Assembly (NCBI GenBank): GCA_028023455.1
Contig: JAQFVV010000113.1
Coordinates: forward strand, 1,409,268-1,473,267
Length of the DNA: 64,000 nt
Source of the DNA: Epiperipatus broadwayi
Lineage: Eukaryota; Onychophora; Udeonychophora; Euonychophora; Peripatidae
Direction: 5' to 3'
Under the pieces are notes generated by a model, which worked only from the letters and a program-made list of their open reading frames with translations, was not told the origin of the DNA and ran no database searches. Positions 40,271 to 51,444 of the stretch are shown one piece after another; the first letter of the stretch is position 1; every line of letters begins with the position of its first letter. The position numbers and the translations under genes were made by a program.

Positions 40271-41659
40271 CACACTATGCTATACTTAATACAAATAGTC
40301 CAAAAAAAAAGGACTTGCTTTATAGAATAGGTTCAGCTGATAAGTAATGTAATATATGGTAAAATAAAGGATTTTCTTATAAATATCAATATTAAAAATC
40401 TGTAAAATTTAAAATTAAATAAAATAAATTTTTTAAGTAGTAACCAGTTTTTTTTATCTAAAAAACAAAACAAAATTATACAGGGTTATACATTTATTTT
40501 ATAGGTATATGTTTTATTGTTAAAAACAGAAGGTTATAAGTACTATTGTGACATTAACAAAAAAAATCACAGCATTCTGATAGACATGCCCTTTCAAACT
40601 GACTGCCAATATGTCACCATTGACCATCAGTTAGAATATATTACAATATTGTAAAAATTATTAAAAAATTGTAATATTTTAAAGCATAATTTGATAGAGT
40701 TTTGAGATGTTGACATTTATTCATTCATATTTTAAAATGTCAATAAAATAGATTTTATTAATTTTAAAAATTAATTAATTCATCAAGATAATTGAATAGT
40801 GTAAAAATACTTTTCTTTATTGCAGAGGTCAAATTTGATTATTTAGAATTCTTTTCATTTGTAAATATATATTACTAATGAATCAAGTTCAATTTATTAT
40901 AGTCTGATTTAGATAAGAAGTTTAATACTGAAATCACAAATTGAAAGATACAAATCCCTTATCAGGGGGAACAATAAATCTGTCACAATATAGCAGGATT
41001 AAAATAAAATTATTCAACATTAATATATGAATAACATGTTTATCTATATAAATATGCAAATGTTTATGATGCAAAATTTGAATTACTAAGTATATCTTGG
41101 AAATAAATATTATTATTTAAATATAAGATAAATATTACAAGTTATTAATTTTGAAGTTGGTTAAAACTGTTTATGAAATAAAAAAAAAACAGACTAATAA
41201 AACTTTATTTTAAATTAATGTCTGAGAAAAAATAATTTATGCATTACTGTATGTGATTGAGTTTCATCAATGTTGCATGCTAAGAGTAAGATTTAAAGAA
41301 CGAAACACAGAGTTGTACTTATCTTCATGTTATAGAATTATAATGATTATTTTGTAGCCATTTGTCATTTGATGTTATAAAAAATATTTATTGTTAGTTA
41401 TATTATTTCATATGAGTTTAGAGGAGAAATAATCATGGATATTGTATTTTTGTCTTAGACATTTAGGATACTATAAGCTACAGAAAGATGAATTTGTGCA
41501 TATTGGAGCCTTTGGGTAATAACATTTTAATATTTTGCTGTAGGACAATTAATATAATTATGTCATATGAGCCTGTGAAAATTCTTTTTTAGAAGTTATA
41601 TATATATAAAACCAAACCTGCCTAACACTATACTAGCAAAAATAAAAATTCAAAACCAT
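40271..41659. other. AT-rich non-coding stretch
   Basis: No gene. A small palindromic block, ATTACAATATTGTAA with a second TTGTAATATT, lies at about 40640-40680. Confidence 0.4.
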
Positions 41660-41662
41660 AAA

Positions 41663-42097
41663 ACAATACTATACTAGATTCATTACTTAATGGTTCAAAA
41701 CAGTCTATTGATAGAAGGTCTATTCCTGGTATTTCTTATAAGATTACATGTAGTTGTGGTAAGTTTTATGTAGGCCACAGTAAGTTTAGCCTTAATGAAA
41801 GGATTAAAGTTCATATAAGTAGAATTAAACATAGGTATCTTAACTCAGCTTTATATATTCATGAATTGAATACAGGTCATAGAATATTGTTTAACAATGC
41901 TTCAGTTATTTTTTATGAAAAAAATGAGTTGAAAAGAATAAAGGAGACTTTGATGATAAATCTTCTTGATTCTGAGGCTATCAATCTTATGAAGACTTCT
42001 TTTGATATTAAGGGAAGGTGGAGTTTGAAATTAATTATGGAAAGGTTCATTTGTTTGGATGTATATGTTATTTCCTTTAGTTTGATTTTCACTTGAG
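41663..42097 (+). CDS. Penelope-like element GIY-YIG endonuclease region
   Basis: An open frame of about 144 codons without an ATG start, bounded by stops: the 3' end of a PLE protein. GISYKITCSCGKFYVGH carries the GIY half (GISY) and the YIG half (FYVG) with the CSC cysteines usual for PLEs. Next come a SLNERIKVH segment with the conserved arginine and YIHELNTGHRI (the xNTGH motif). A basic YEKNELKRIKETLMI stretch leads to an INL..KTSFD tail. In PLEs this domain nicks DNA for target-primed reverse transcription. No reverse transcriptase lies upstream, so it is a 5'-truncated copy, but this piece has no internal stop and is much better preserved than 17764-18760. Confidence 0.87.
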
Positions 42098-43242
42098 AAG
42101 GTCTATTTGTAGTAGATAAAACCATGGTTGTGTAAGGATTTTGGTAAAATTTTGGATTTAATCTAGTATTGTATTGTTTTATGGTTTTGCATATATATAT
42201 TACAGTGACATGTTTATTTCATGTTTAAATAGGTTTATTTAAACTTCATTGTATCAATATTTCATACTCTGTAGTCAAGTTGCAATCTTTAAGTGTCCAT
42301 ATATATTCAATAGACCATTAGTAATAATTGATTTCCATTCTTGCTATTAAAAGGTGAGAAGGTTGCCTTGACAGCAGTGAGAAATATTTATTACTATCTT
42401 TACTGTGAATATTTAGATGGTTACTGGTTGGTATCTAATTATATATATATATATATTGTAGCATAATTATCAAATAAAGATAGAAAAGAATTTTCATATA
42501 TATTTTGTTTGTTTTAATAAATGTTCTTTGATGATGTTATATTTACTTTTTAGTGATTTTATTAGTTAATTCTATCTGAAAAGCATTTCAACAACTCTGG
42601 TATATTTAAATTTGGATTTACAATACAGGCAATATAATCAAGAGAATGATCTTGAATATTTGATTATTATGATTACAGAGATTTTCAACCAGAAAATATG
42701 ACAGTGCTTTAATTTCAGGAGAATTTTGACAATATCAATAAAAAAAATTCATTTCCAAAATGTTATATCCAAACTTACAAACATATACATGTAAATGGTA
42801 AGGTTTAATAGAGTATGTGTGATGGTTTACAATGCACTGTCAGTGTTACATTCAATTCAGCAAAAGAATTTAATTTATTTATGAGACTTTTGAAAATGAG
42901 TTAAGGAAAAAAATATTCAAGCAGAATAGCCTGAGAAGTTAAGCTCACTTAAAATTAATTGACATATATATATATTGTTTGTGAATTCAAAATATTTGAT
43001 TGTAAATTAACACCTTGGAAGTTAATAGATGTTTAGATATAAATCAGAAGAGAGTAGTATTGAAGCATCAAAAAGATGGTTGAATTGGATATGGCTTGTA
43101 TATAATAAAAATGTTGGCATGTTTGTCAAACCAATACTCTCTTATGTTTTCTAAAAATAGTTTCAATAATCTTTAAGAAGTATTATAACTTTATCTTTCT
43201 TATTGCATCATCAAATCCATACAATATTAATACCATCTACAT
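42098..43242. other. PLE downstream region and AT-rich non-coding DNA
   Basis: The segment 42364-42450 (TTGCCTTGACAGCAGTGAGA and following bases) resembles 5523-5600 and is probably PLE 3' sequence shared by two copies. The rest shows nothing recognisable. Confidence 0.4.
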
Positions 43243-43366
43243 TGTTTATTACTTTATACAATGCTTTTTACAATCTACAATCCACTATGACAGTTTCGAT
43301 TGTCCTAGCAATCTTCTTCAGAACTTCTACTTATTAATCTTAAAAAGCATTGTATAAAATAATAAA
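43243..43366. repeat. Foldback with a hammerhead-like loop
   Basis: Inverted arms, TTATTACTTTATACAATGC-TTTTT (43243-43271) and AAAAAGCATTGTATAAAATAATAA (43343-43366), match at about 23 of 24 bases. The loop holds the hammerhead-like motif at 43284-43321 on the minus strand. Confidence 0.75.
43284..43321 (-). ncRNA. Hammerhead-like core in the loop
   Basis: On the minus strand: CTGAAGA (fits CUGANGA) at 43315-43321, then stem II GATTG-CTAGGA-CAATC, then GAAA and CTGTC, whose GTC could be a cleavage site. The possible stem III has only a one-base loop and stem I is weak, so self-cleavage is uncertain. The arrangement resembles minimal PLE hammerheads. Confidence 0.5.
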
Positions 43367-43759
43367 TAATATAGATGATTATGAGATAAAAATGGAAGAT
43401 CAATGAAAAAGAATCTAGAGAAAAAAAAGGAAGAATAGTAAGATAACTGTTTATTATTTCTCTTAGAGTTTTGATTAATAACATTATTATTATTTTATGA
43501 AGTAATCCACTTAAATCCAAAAATAAGAGGTACATATTAGGATAGATTTGGGTTTAAATTCTCAGTCATTTTTCGAGTTCAGGAAGAATCTAATGACATC
43601 TAGTTAAAAATAAATATCTACTAAAAAAGTAGGGCATTAATCTTGCCTCAAGCCTCATTTCAAATTACCCAGTACTATATATATATAATGCAAATAAAAT
43701 GTCCATTAAATAAAAAAACTATTGTAATAACAATTAAAATAACAAACTTAATAATAATG
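43367..43759. other. AT-rich non-coding stretch
   Basis: No gene or element was recognised between the foldback and the MITE. Confidence 0.4.
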
Positions 43760-43796
43760 AACTATTATATACAGCCTTCAATTCGCAGAAGTACTT
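43760..43796. mobile_element. Hairpin MITE, left end (split by the LINE)
   Basis: AACTATTATATACAGCCTTC followed by AATTCGCAGAAGTACTT. The rest of the left arm lies at 49838-49880, after the LINE. The last 17 bases are the LINE target-site duplication. Confidence 0.85.
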
Positions 43797-43951
43797 GATC
43801 CACCAGATGGCGCCAATCTGCTTTCATTTCTTCACATCTACTCATTTTAAAAAGTTTATTAAAAATATTAAATCAAAAAAGTCTTTCAATCCAAGCTGCT
43901 CATCAGAGCAGGTAAGCTTTATTTTTGTGTTATAATATATTATTTACAAAA

Positions 43952-46438
43952 ATGAGTCATAGCTATAATCTTCTAGAAAGGGAAAACGTCAGATCAACCC
44001 GGCTAACAAGATCGCACAGCGATAGTAACGTAAAGCAATCTATTTCCATGCTTAACATAAGCCCTAATGAAAAAAATAATAATATAAGCTATCAAAATTA
44101 CTCTAAATCGGTTGATACAAAGCAGGAAGGCCTTGGCTTTCTTAATAAAAAAAAAAGTAAAAGCATTCAGCAATCAAAAGAAACTCTTGTGAATCCAAAC
44201 AAAAATAACACGACCGCGATTTCTAAAATGCAAAAAGTTGTTACGGTAAATTCGACCGTAAACCTTAAAAAATCAGAATTTCCCACTAATATCTCACAAG
44301 ACCTATCTAAACCTATCAATGCACCTGAAAACCCACATACTAAACACCCAAAACAATGTCATATGTCCAAAAATAGCCCAAATCTAGCAGAAAATCCTTT
44401 TGGAAATTTCAGCACAACAAGTTTTGAAAAGTTTTTAAATGAAGGTGGCGTATCACCGGTAACGGCTATAGATCTCTGTAACGATCCTTTAGATGAACCA
44501 AAAATCACTTTACAAACAAAATTAAAAGCTCATAAAGGAGAAATAAGTAAAAATACTCAGCTGCAATCTGATGGTTTTATACCCGTAAAACAAAATTCAA
44601 GTGCAAAATTCGATTCGAAATCCAATAGCAAAATACACAATTCGTATATCGATCCAATAATAAATTTAGGAAAACCGCTAGTATCACCAGCTGAAATAAA
44701 CTTTATTGAAACAGATTTTCCATGCATTAACACCAATTTTCAAACCAATAACGTGATCTCTGACCACAATCTAGTAGGTAATCATACTATAGGTTTTCAA
44801 CCTTCAACATCAAATACAAATGTCAATTCCAACCTAACACAAAACCGAAGCTATGCTACAGTATTGGGAAACAATAAATCTAAAGCCCATATCCAAGAAG
44901 CAACTGAACCAGATATTCAACACAATGTCATGGACTTCATTGATGATGATAACCTTATCTCAATCAATGATGAGATCAACACAGAACCATACCAACTTTC
45001 CCAGTCCTATATGAACAATTATGAAGCCATAAGCCAAGAATTTAATTCTAGAATTCCTTCAGTGTTATTTAATTCCTTCCTCAACTACCACAGCGATAAC
45101 ACATTGATTCTAACCACCACTAACGACCTCTGTCAGTTATTCACTTTTCCAACGGATGATCTCTTTCTGCTTCTTAAAAGTCTTCAATTAACAGAATCTA
45201 TTCGCAGGGTCTATCACCACCCTAACAGATGCTACTTCATTATTGAGTTTCAGAATCTACTACAGAAAGAACTCTTTAAAAGACAACAACTGTTCTTAAA
45301 AGATCGATATCTCATCAAAATAGATATGAATAAACCAAGAACAGCCTATGGAATAGCACGTAACTGCTACTTTAATTTCACTGATGCTGATCTACAGAGG
45401 CTGCTTGCTAGATATGGTGTGTTAACTAGTTTCAAGTACCTCACAGAGAGAAGGGTAGATATTGAGCTTCCATCCAACAGTGCTGCCTTCTCTCTCAAGC
45501 TCAATCAAGGCATCACTCCATCGGATATTCCTATAACTCTGGAAGAAAAAAAATGTCCAATTTACATAGCTATTCGAGGTGTACAACCTCAGTGTTTCCA
45601 CTGTGGAGACCGATCAGATCTTGTAAGGTCATGCCCAAACAGAATTTGTGCTGTCTGCAACAGTAGGAAAAGCAAAAATCATAGATGCAAAAAAAATACG
45701 CAAAACTTAATTCAGCTATCATATTCTTCACCCACTAACACAGAGGACCACATAAAAGGGCAGATACAAGACTCCAACACTGACTCACTGTTGGAAAACA
45801 ATCTAGAAATGGACCATCGCACTTCAACCAACTCATCTAATGATTACACACCGGTCAAACAATTTCAGCCTCCCATTCTACAACCCAAGACACAAAACCA
45901 CACCAGCACCCATATGAACCCAAAACAACAAACATCAGCTACCAACATGACACCCCAGAAGATGCAAGAAGCATTCAAAACTCACTCAAAGTAAGATCAT
46001 CCAACAAAAGCTCCCAACAGTGAACCATTATCAACAAAACAAACTCTTCCAGCCACGAAGTCTCAACAAGAACATCCCATTCCAAACAACAAAAGAAAAA
46101 CCCAAGACTCATCCAGCTCGCAGCCAGAAGACATTAACTCATCTACGGCTGACTCGGACAATGATGACAAAAACAACAAACAAGCAGCAAGCCATGCTAC
46201 TAACTTGAGAAAAAAGAGAGAAAAAAGAACTAAACTAGCTCAATCACTCAGCACACAAGAAAGCAGCTCTTCCCAAAACACAGCTTTTGAAAATGATCAC
46301 AATGAAGATAAACACAATTCCAACCCCTACTTAAGCTCCAAAATACCTGTTCCAACTCAACTGGTAACGGTGTCACATGATCCTGACAAACCACTTAGTG
46401 AAAATCAGAATTTTATGTCAATAATCTCCCCTATGTGA
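43952..46438 (+). pseudogene. LINE ORF1 protein, one in-frame stop
   Basis: The ATG at 43952 (MSHSYNLLERENV) is chosen over an upstream non-ATG extension. The frame is open for 680 codons to a TAA at 45992-45994, then continues in the same frame without another stop to 46438, so the ancestral protein was about 828 residues. The first 330 residues are Ser/Asn/Lys-rich and low in structure. Residues about 370-540 look like a compact RNA-binding-like domain. Residues about 548-580 hold the cysteine cluster QCFHCGDRSDLVRSCP and CAVC..HRC. The last 250 residues are polar and disordered. It would bind LINE RNA in the RNP. Confidence 0.85.
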
Positions 46439-46492
46439 TGTACTAATCACAGCTTAGTACACATAACCTACAAATCTCTGTAACAACTCAAC

Positions 46493-49400
46493 ATGCTTAT
46501 TAAATTGGCCGGAATAAACATAAGGGGTTTTAACTCTCTGGGTCATGTCTTTGCACTTAAAAGATGGCTAGACAAAACAGACCTCCACATAGTCTGTCTA
46601 TCCGAAACTAAATTACATATAAACTCAAATTACCAAATAACTCAAGTGATGCAACAATATGGTCTATTTCATTATGTACCCTCAAACACAGCAACTTCTG
46701 GAGTTGCTTTTATAATCAATAAGAACCTGATCTACAGCTCTTTCAGAACACTACACCTTAGCAATGATCTATTGGTCATTAAGTTCACTTTTGGAAATAT
46801 GGCAATAAATATCATTTACTTGTACATCAGAAATGATGCTTACTCAGCACAACTAGTAATCAATAAAATCAATTCTCTTCTCTCTTCAGATGCCTCCCCT
46901 ATTGTTTTTTTTTGGTGACTTCAACATGAGTTATGATAACTTCAACAAAAAACATCTTCACTTAATTAATAGAGTCCTCTTATGTGGAGAGGGGTTTTTC
47001 CCTCCTGGATCATTCTCCTTCTACACACTGCAAAAGAAATCCCTAATTGGCCTTCTCTACTATTCACCTGAACTTCACTTTGACATATGCATCAAGCTTC
47101 AATTGGTTCCCTTCACTGATCATTTAACTCTTCTAATTTCACTTCATATAGATCCCACCACCGCAGTTCATATAGATTATACACCTACCATTAGACTACT
47201 CAACAAAGCAGCAACTCCAGAACTCATTTTCTCTGAAGCATATATCTTGTTCCAAAAAATCAAAATTCTTACTTTGCCTCCACTACAGGCTTGGTCATCT
47301 TTCACCAGTATATTGAGCTCACTCATAGACTCGTACACAAAGAAAACCAAAGGTCCAAATCAACTATTAAAAGATGCCATAAACAACAGGTTAAAATCTC
47401 TACACCATATTAACATTCATCCCCAAGATATTTTGGAGCTAAAAACTCAATACCATAACAAGCAAAAGGTCCTCGTGCATTACATTGCTACTAAAAGGTC
47501 TAAAATCTTCTTGGCCAACCAGCATAGCTGGACCCACAGCTACATTCGCTGGGCAATTGGTTCGGGGGCCAGACCCACACCTACTTCATTGTCAGTAGAT
47601 CAAGGTTGCTTCAGTGGCCCATCAATGCTTGCAAAGATTCATGAACACTTTCAGGCCAGGCTACAGAATTATAAATTTGAAATTGGAAACATCTGGAATC
47701 ACTTGGAAGATGGGATCTCTCATGATATCAGTGAAAATCAGATAATCCAAAAGCTCATGGCCTATCCAGAGAGTGTTCATCCGGGACTCCATGGAATTCT
47801 GAGATTTGTACTTGTCCACCTGAGACATTTCACAGCCCCCATTGTACTGCGGATGATAGATGTTCTGGCAGGAGAGTTTCAAAACATTCCAGATCTGTAC
47901 CCTGTGGCCCTTGTTCCTTTCCTAAAAAATCCCATCAATCCCTCTACCCTATCCAACATAAGGCCCATTTCCATGATTCCCCTCCTAATTAAGATCATTG
48001 AGGCCATAGTCAGGACAAAATCCAAGATCAACTCTATACACACATCACACCATATCAATTTGCACGTAAGGGCTCTTCCTCCACGGATGCAGCACAGCAT
48101 TTTCTTCTTCTGGTAGAACACATCAGACTGCACAAAAAATCCAAGCCTATAGTTATTCAACTTGACTTTGCCTCAGCTTTTGACTCTGTTATCCCACTGT
48201 CCTACTCCAGACTCTCCTTGATTATCAAGTCCCTGGCATCTATACCAGAATTATTGGTAATCTGCTTTTGAACAGATCTATCTTTACGTCACTGGATGGA
48301 AGACTGTCCAATGGTTTCAGACCTCATCTTTCCATTCCCCAGGGATCACCACTCACCACTCTCTGCTTCATCACCTATATAAATCCTATGCTCAGAGAGA
48401 TTGAGCGCAGACTCCCTGGAATTTTTGTGCCAACCCTGAAACATATGTACAACACATAACCTATGTTGATGATGTCACCATCTTCCTCCCCGATAAAACT
48501 CACCTTCCAACACTCACACAAATCATTGATAAATATTCAAAGAAACTAAATCTGAACATCAACTACAGTAAGACATCCATGTGGAAAATCAGTACTGGCT
48601 CAGTGATTCCATCAGTCTTTACAGCTGAGCCACAACTCTTCCTTGGTTTTCCTATGGCCAAGTCCAGACTTGCTATGGCAAAAGATATCCAACACTCCAT
48701 CTTGGAAAAAACTAGCAAAGTGGTTCGATCTTTATCCCGAATTTCTCTTTCCCTGCCGGGCAAAGTAGCCCTTCTCAACATGCTGGTGTTTCCGAGATTG
48801 AATTATTATCTTCCCATAATTAAACCCACTAAAGCATTTCAGTCGTCAATGAACTCACTGTGTTCAAAGCTCATGTGGAGTGGAAAGATTGTTGCCATCA
48901 GCATCTATAAGATGCAAATGCCCAGAGAGTTAAATGGGCTTGGATTGCACTCTGTTTCAACAATCTATTTACAGAAGGCAATTACAGTTCTACGTGCAAT
49001 TCACTTAAAACAGCCAGAACTAAACCTAGCCACTCCAGTGGAACCTACAGACACACCACCATCTCTTGCTAGCAGATGGGCCACAATTATTTGGTTACAT
49101 GTCACCAAGCTGATAAATCTATCTAAAACCTCTTTTGAAGGTAAAATAACCTACTGGCAGGCCTATAACCTCAGATTTCAAAACCAGACTGCCCTCCTGA
49201 CCACATTGAACATAGACAATAAACCATTGCTTAAAAAATTGAAGAACTGGTTTGTTGAACCAAAATTACATAGATTTTATCTTAAAGCTCAACATCTCAT
49301 CCTTACCCACTAACCATTTCTTAGTATGGAAAAGAGGATTCACCAAAATCAATCCTCAATGCCAGCTATGTAATACTGCCGATGAAACCATCCAACATTT

Positions 49401-49709
49401 ACTTTATAATTGTCCGTTTTTTTCCAAATCAGAAACTTCATCACAGAGAAAGTTATATCTGATATCAGAGAAGCTTTAAATATCCAGAATGCCATCAAGA
49501 CAGGAATTTTTTCTCTTATCCGATTCTCTGTCTTCCTTACCTTTGCAGTCTGGTTGACCAGATGTGAATGTGTTTTCCGTCATTCAGGATCTTCAGTCAC
49601 AAAGACCTTTATAGGTCTTGTCAAGAGCATAAGTGCCAGGGACCAGCTGCTTGCACCAGAATGGTTATACAAAGAGACTTGGTCCAGGATTGATCTACCA
49701 AGCGTTTGA
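46493..49709 (+). pseudogene. LINE ORF2: endonuclease and reverse transcriptase, frameshifted
   Basis: The ATG at 46493 starts the AP endonuclease (LAGINIRGF, VCLSETKLH, and GDFNM reached after a frameshift in a T run at 46905-46913). The second frame continues to 48116 with the RT front (LVPFLKNPINPSTLSNIRPISM), then shifts near 48050 to a frame with FARKGSS and IQLDFASAFDS. Another shift leads to IPQGSPLTTLCFITYINPML, then TYVDDVTIF at 48459-48485 (catalytic YVDD intact). The thumb and C-terminal part run to 49313, then shift again to CQLCNTADETIQHLLYNC, a zinc motif. A final T-run slip (49416-49423) gives the last 90 codons. At least five frameshifts make it inactive. Confidence 0.9.
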
Positions 49710-49837
49710 TCTTATGAACTTTTGTAATCAGTCATTGCAGTATACCATGTATGAAAACAGTATCATGAAACCATGTCAACTTTGTTAATAAAATTTTTTG
49801 TTTTTAAAAAAAAAAAAAAAAATTCGCAGAAGTACTT

Positions 49838-49975
49838 CTTGTTAATTCCTTAACCCCTCCTCAACTGCCGTTAAATTAAAAAAAAAATCACCTTTTTTTT
49901 TTAATTTAGCAGTTGAGGAGGGTTAAGGAATTAGCAGGAAATATTTCTGCGAATTGAAAGCTGAATATAATAGTT
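49838..49975. mobile_element. Hairpin MITE, remainder
   Basis: With 43760-43796 this makes an element of about 175 bp. TTAATTCCTTAACCCCTCC.TCAACTG on the left pairs with CAGTTGAGGAGGGTTAAGGA and ATTAG on the right, and AATTCGCAGAAGTACTT pairs with AAATATTTCTGCGAATT. The loop is an A/T-rich spacer near 49877-49902. Ends TATACAGCCTTCAATTCGC and TATTCAGCTTTCAATTCGC fit a TA-flanked Tc1/mariner-type MITE. Confidence 0.85.
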
Positions 49976-49979
49976 AATT

Positions 49980-50377
49980 ACTGTTATATTTATTATTTAT
50001 TTATGCATGTGTGTGTATGCGTGGGTATGAATAGCTTAAAGCTAAATTAGTCAATAAAATAACTCAATTATTTCAAATTCAAAAATTGACAAGCCTAGTA
50101 TTGTTTAGTTTTGAATTTGGTTAATTGAGTTATATGCATATATACACATTTCATTTGTCAATTATTTTCGATTAATTAAATGCAGATTAAATAAACTATC
50201 AGAAGAAAAAAATCATCTTACCCTTGAAATGTCATTAAGTAAATTCAAGGCTTCCTCAAAATAATCCAGATTGATTAAGACAATTGCAGTAGCTGCAATA
50301 AATAAATACTTTATAAATATTTAAAACATAAATATACATATAAATTGTTAGATATATCTATATACTTACTATCAAAG
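49980..50377. other. AT-rich non-coding stretch
   Basis: No gene. A short TG-rich run lies near 50005. Confidence 0.4.
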
Positions 50378-50586
50378 AATCTATCAAATTTATCTAATTT
50401 TCTATTTGTTTAACTGTCTACTCATTCATTCAATCATTCGCCCACTTGTGAAATCTACTCATCCAAATATTTAACTGCCCATCAATCTGTCTATTTAACC
50501 ATCCATATACCTATTTATCTACTTTTATCAATCTATTTATTTACCTATCCATCTATCTATCTATTTACTTATTTATCTACTTTTCT
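50378..50586. repeat. Degenerate ATCT/ATCC tetranucleotide region
   Basis: The words CTATCTATCTATTTA, CCATCAATCTGTCTATTTA and related 4-base units repeat throughout, consistent with an old decayed tetranucleotide satellite. Confidence 0.75.
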
Positions 50587-50818
50587 GCTATAAAATGGTG
50601 TCATCTGATATGAAATCCCTGGTCTTCATGATTTCTGACAACTCTTAAGATGGATAACTCTTAGAATTATAATTAACCACTAAAAATAAAATAAACGACT
50701 AAACATCACATGATCACCAGAGGTTAACTCTTCATACAGTAGTGCCACTCTGTGAAAACCAGAGTAATCAATGGATGCAAGAAGGTTTGTGCATAAAATC
50801 CCTATCTAGTGCCTACTC

Positions 50819-50877
50819 ATCCAATATCCCCAGAATAGTTTCTAGCTTGTGGCTTTCATCAGTGAGGAGTCTTGGAT
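50819..50877 (-). ncRNA. Hammerhead ribozyme motif, arm 2
   Basis: On the minus strand: ATCCAA / TTGGAT distal stem I, CCTCA / TGGGG proximal stem I, CTGATGA (intact), stem II AAGC-CACAA-GCTA (three good pairs), GAAAC, then TATTC in place of TAGTC. The stem III G is lost, although UUC would still be a permitted NUH cleavage site. Sense relative to the element direction. Confidence 0.65.
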
Positions 50878-51023
50878 CTGAGAGCACTGCATCTAATGAG
50901 TTTGAATTGAAAGCATTATTGTGTTTTTATTTTGGTCTCAAAGTTTTATAGTTAGTTAATAAGATAAAATGTGGCTGTTGGATGGTTGTATTAGATCCTG
51001 AGATCTAGGTGCAGTGCTCTCAG

Positions 51024-51081
51024 ATCCAAGGCTCCTCACTGATGAAAGCCACAACAAGGAACTAGTCTGAGGACATTAGAT
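51024..51081 (+). ncRNA. Hammerhead ribozyme motif, arm 1, decayed
   Basis: ATCCAA / TTAGAT distal stem, CCTCA / TGAGG perfect proximal stem, CTGATGA intact, TAGTC cleavage segment intact. The stem II half is damaged (AAGCCACAACAAG) and GAAA reads GGAA, so it is probably inactive. Confidence 0.55.
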
Positions 51082-51290
51082 GAGTAGGCATTAGTCAGGA
51101 ATTTTATGTACAAACCTTCTTGCATCCATTAATTACTCTGGCTTGCACTGAGTGGCGCTAATGTAAGGAGAGTTTAGCCTCTGTGTAAAAATAAATGAAA
51201 AAAAAACTTAAGACAGGGAAAATATCACTACTGTTAGCAACAATTACAACAATATAATGCTAATAGTTGTCTAATCTTGAAAACTAATAT

Positions 51291-51306
51291 CCCCCCCCCC
51301 ACCCCC
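51291..51306. repeat. Poly-C tract
   Basis: Ten C, an A, then five C. Unusual in this AT-rich setting. Confidence 0.9.
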
Positions 51307-51444
51307 AATTTTAGTTATCTTCCAGTATTACTATCCTAAAAAATATTTACAGGTGTTGTCTCTGTATTTTTATTTAGGTGTAATAAATAATTTGTTATTA
51401 ACTCGATTTTTTTTTTGTAAATTTTTTCATCCATTACAGCAATT

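Larger units (their letters stand above)
43797..49820 (+). mobile_element. Near full-length L1/Tx1-type LINE, 6.0 kb
   Basis: A perfect 17-base TSD, AATTCGCAGAAGTACTT, lies at 43780-43796 and 49821-49837. The order is a 5' UTR (43797-43951), ORF1 with a zinc-knuckle-like cluster, ORF2 with AP endonuclease, reverse transcriptase and C-terminal zinc motif, a 3' UTR with AATAAA at 49787-49792, and a poly(A) tail (49806-49820). The L1/Tx1 assignment rests on the post-RT segment (LPGKVALLNMLVFPRLNYYL and MWSGK) and the CxxC..HxxxxC end. The identical TSDs imply a fairly recent insertion, although the ORFs already carry several frameshifts. Confidence 0.92.
50700..51186 (-). mobile_element. Foldback ribozyme retroelement, about 487-bp copy
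   Basis: Long inverted arms at about 50735-50895 and 50985-51165, with the tail complement (ACATCACATGATCACC) at the left edge. On the minus strand it runs from AGGCTAAACTCTCC to GGTGATCATGTGATGTTTA. Both arms carry a hammerhead motif, in opposite directions. Flanks share TAAAAATAAA, but not cleanly at both edges, so the TSD is unclear. Confidence 0.75.

Noticed and set aside
43860-43915. CTGATGA followed by GAAA on the minus strand of the LINE 5' UTR
   Set aside because: The bases between do not form stem II; the CTGCTC/GAGCAG hairpin there overlaps the supposed core box.
47661-48781. Minus-strand frames of 72-93 codons inside the LINE
   Set aside because: Antisense shadows of ORF2.
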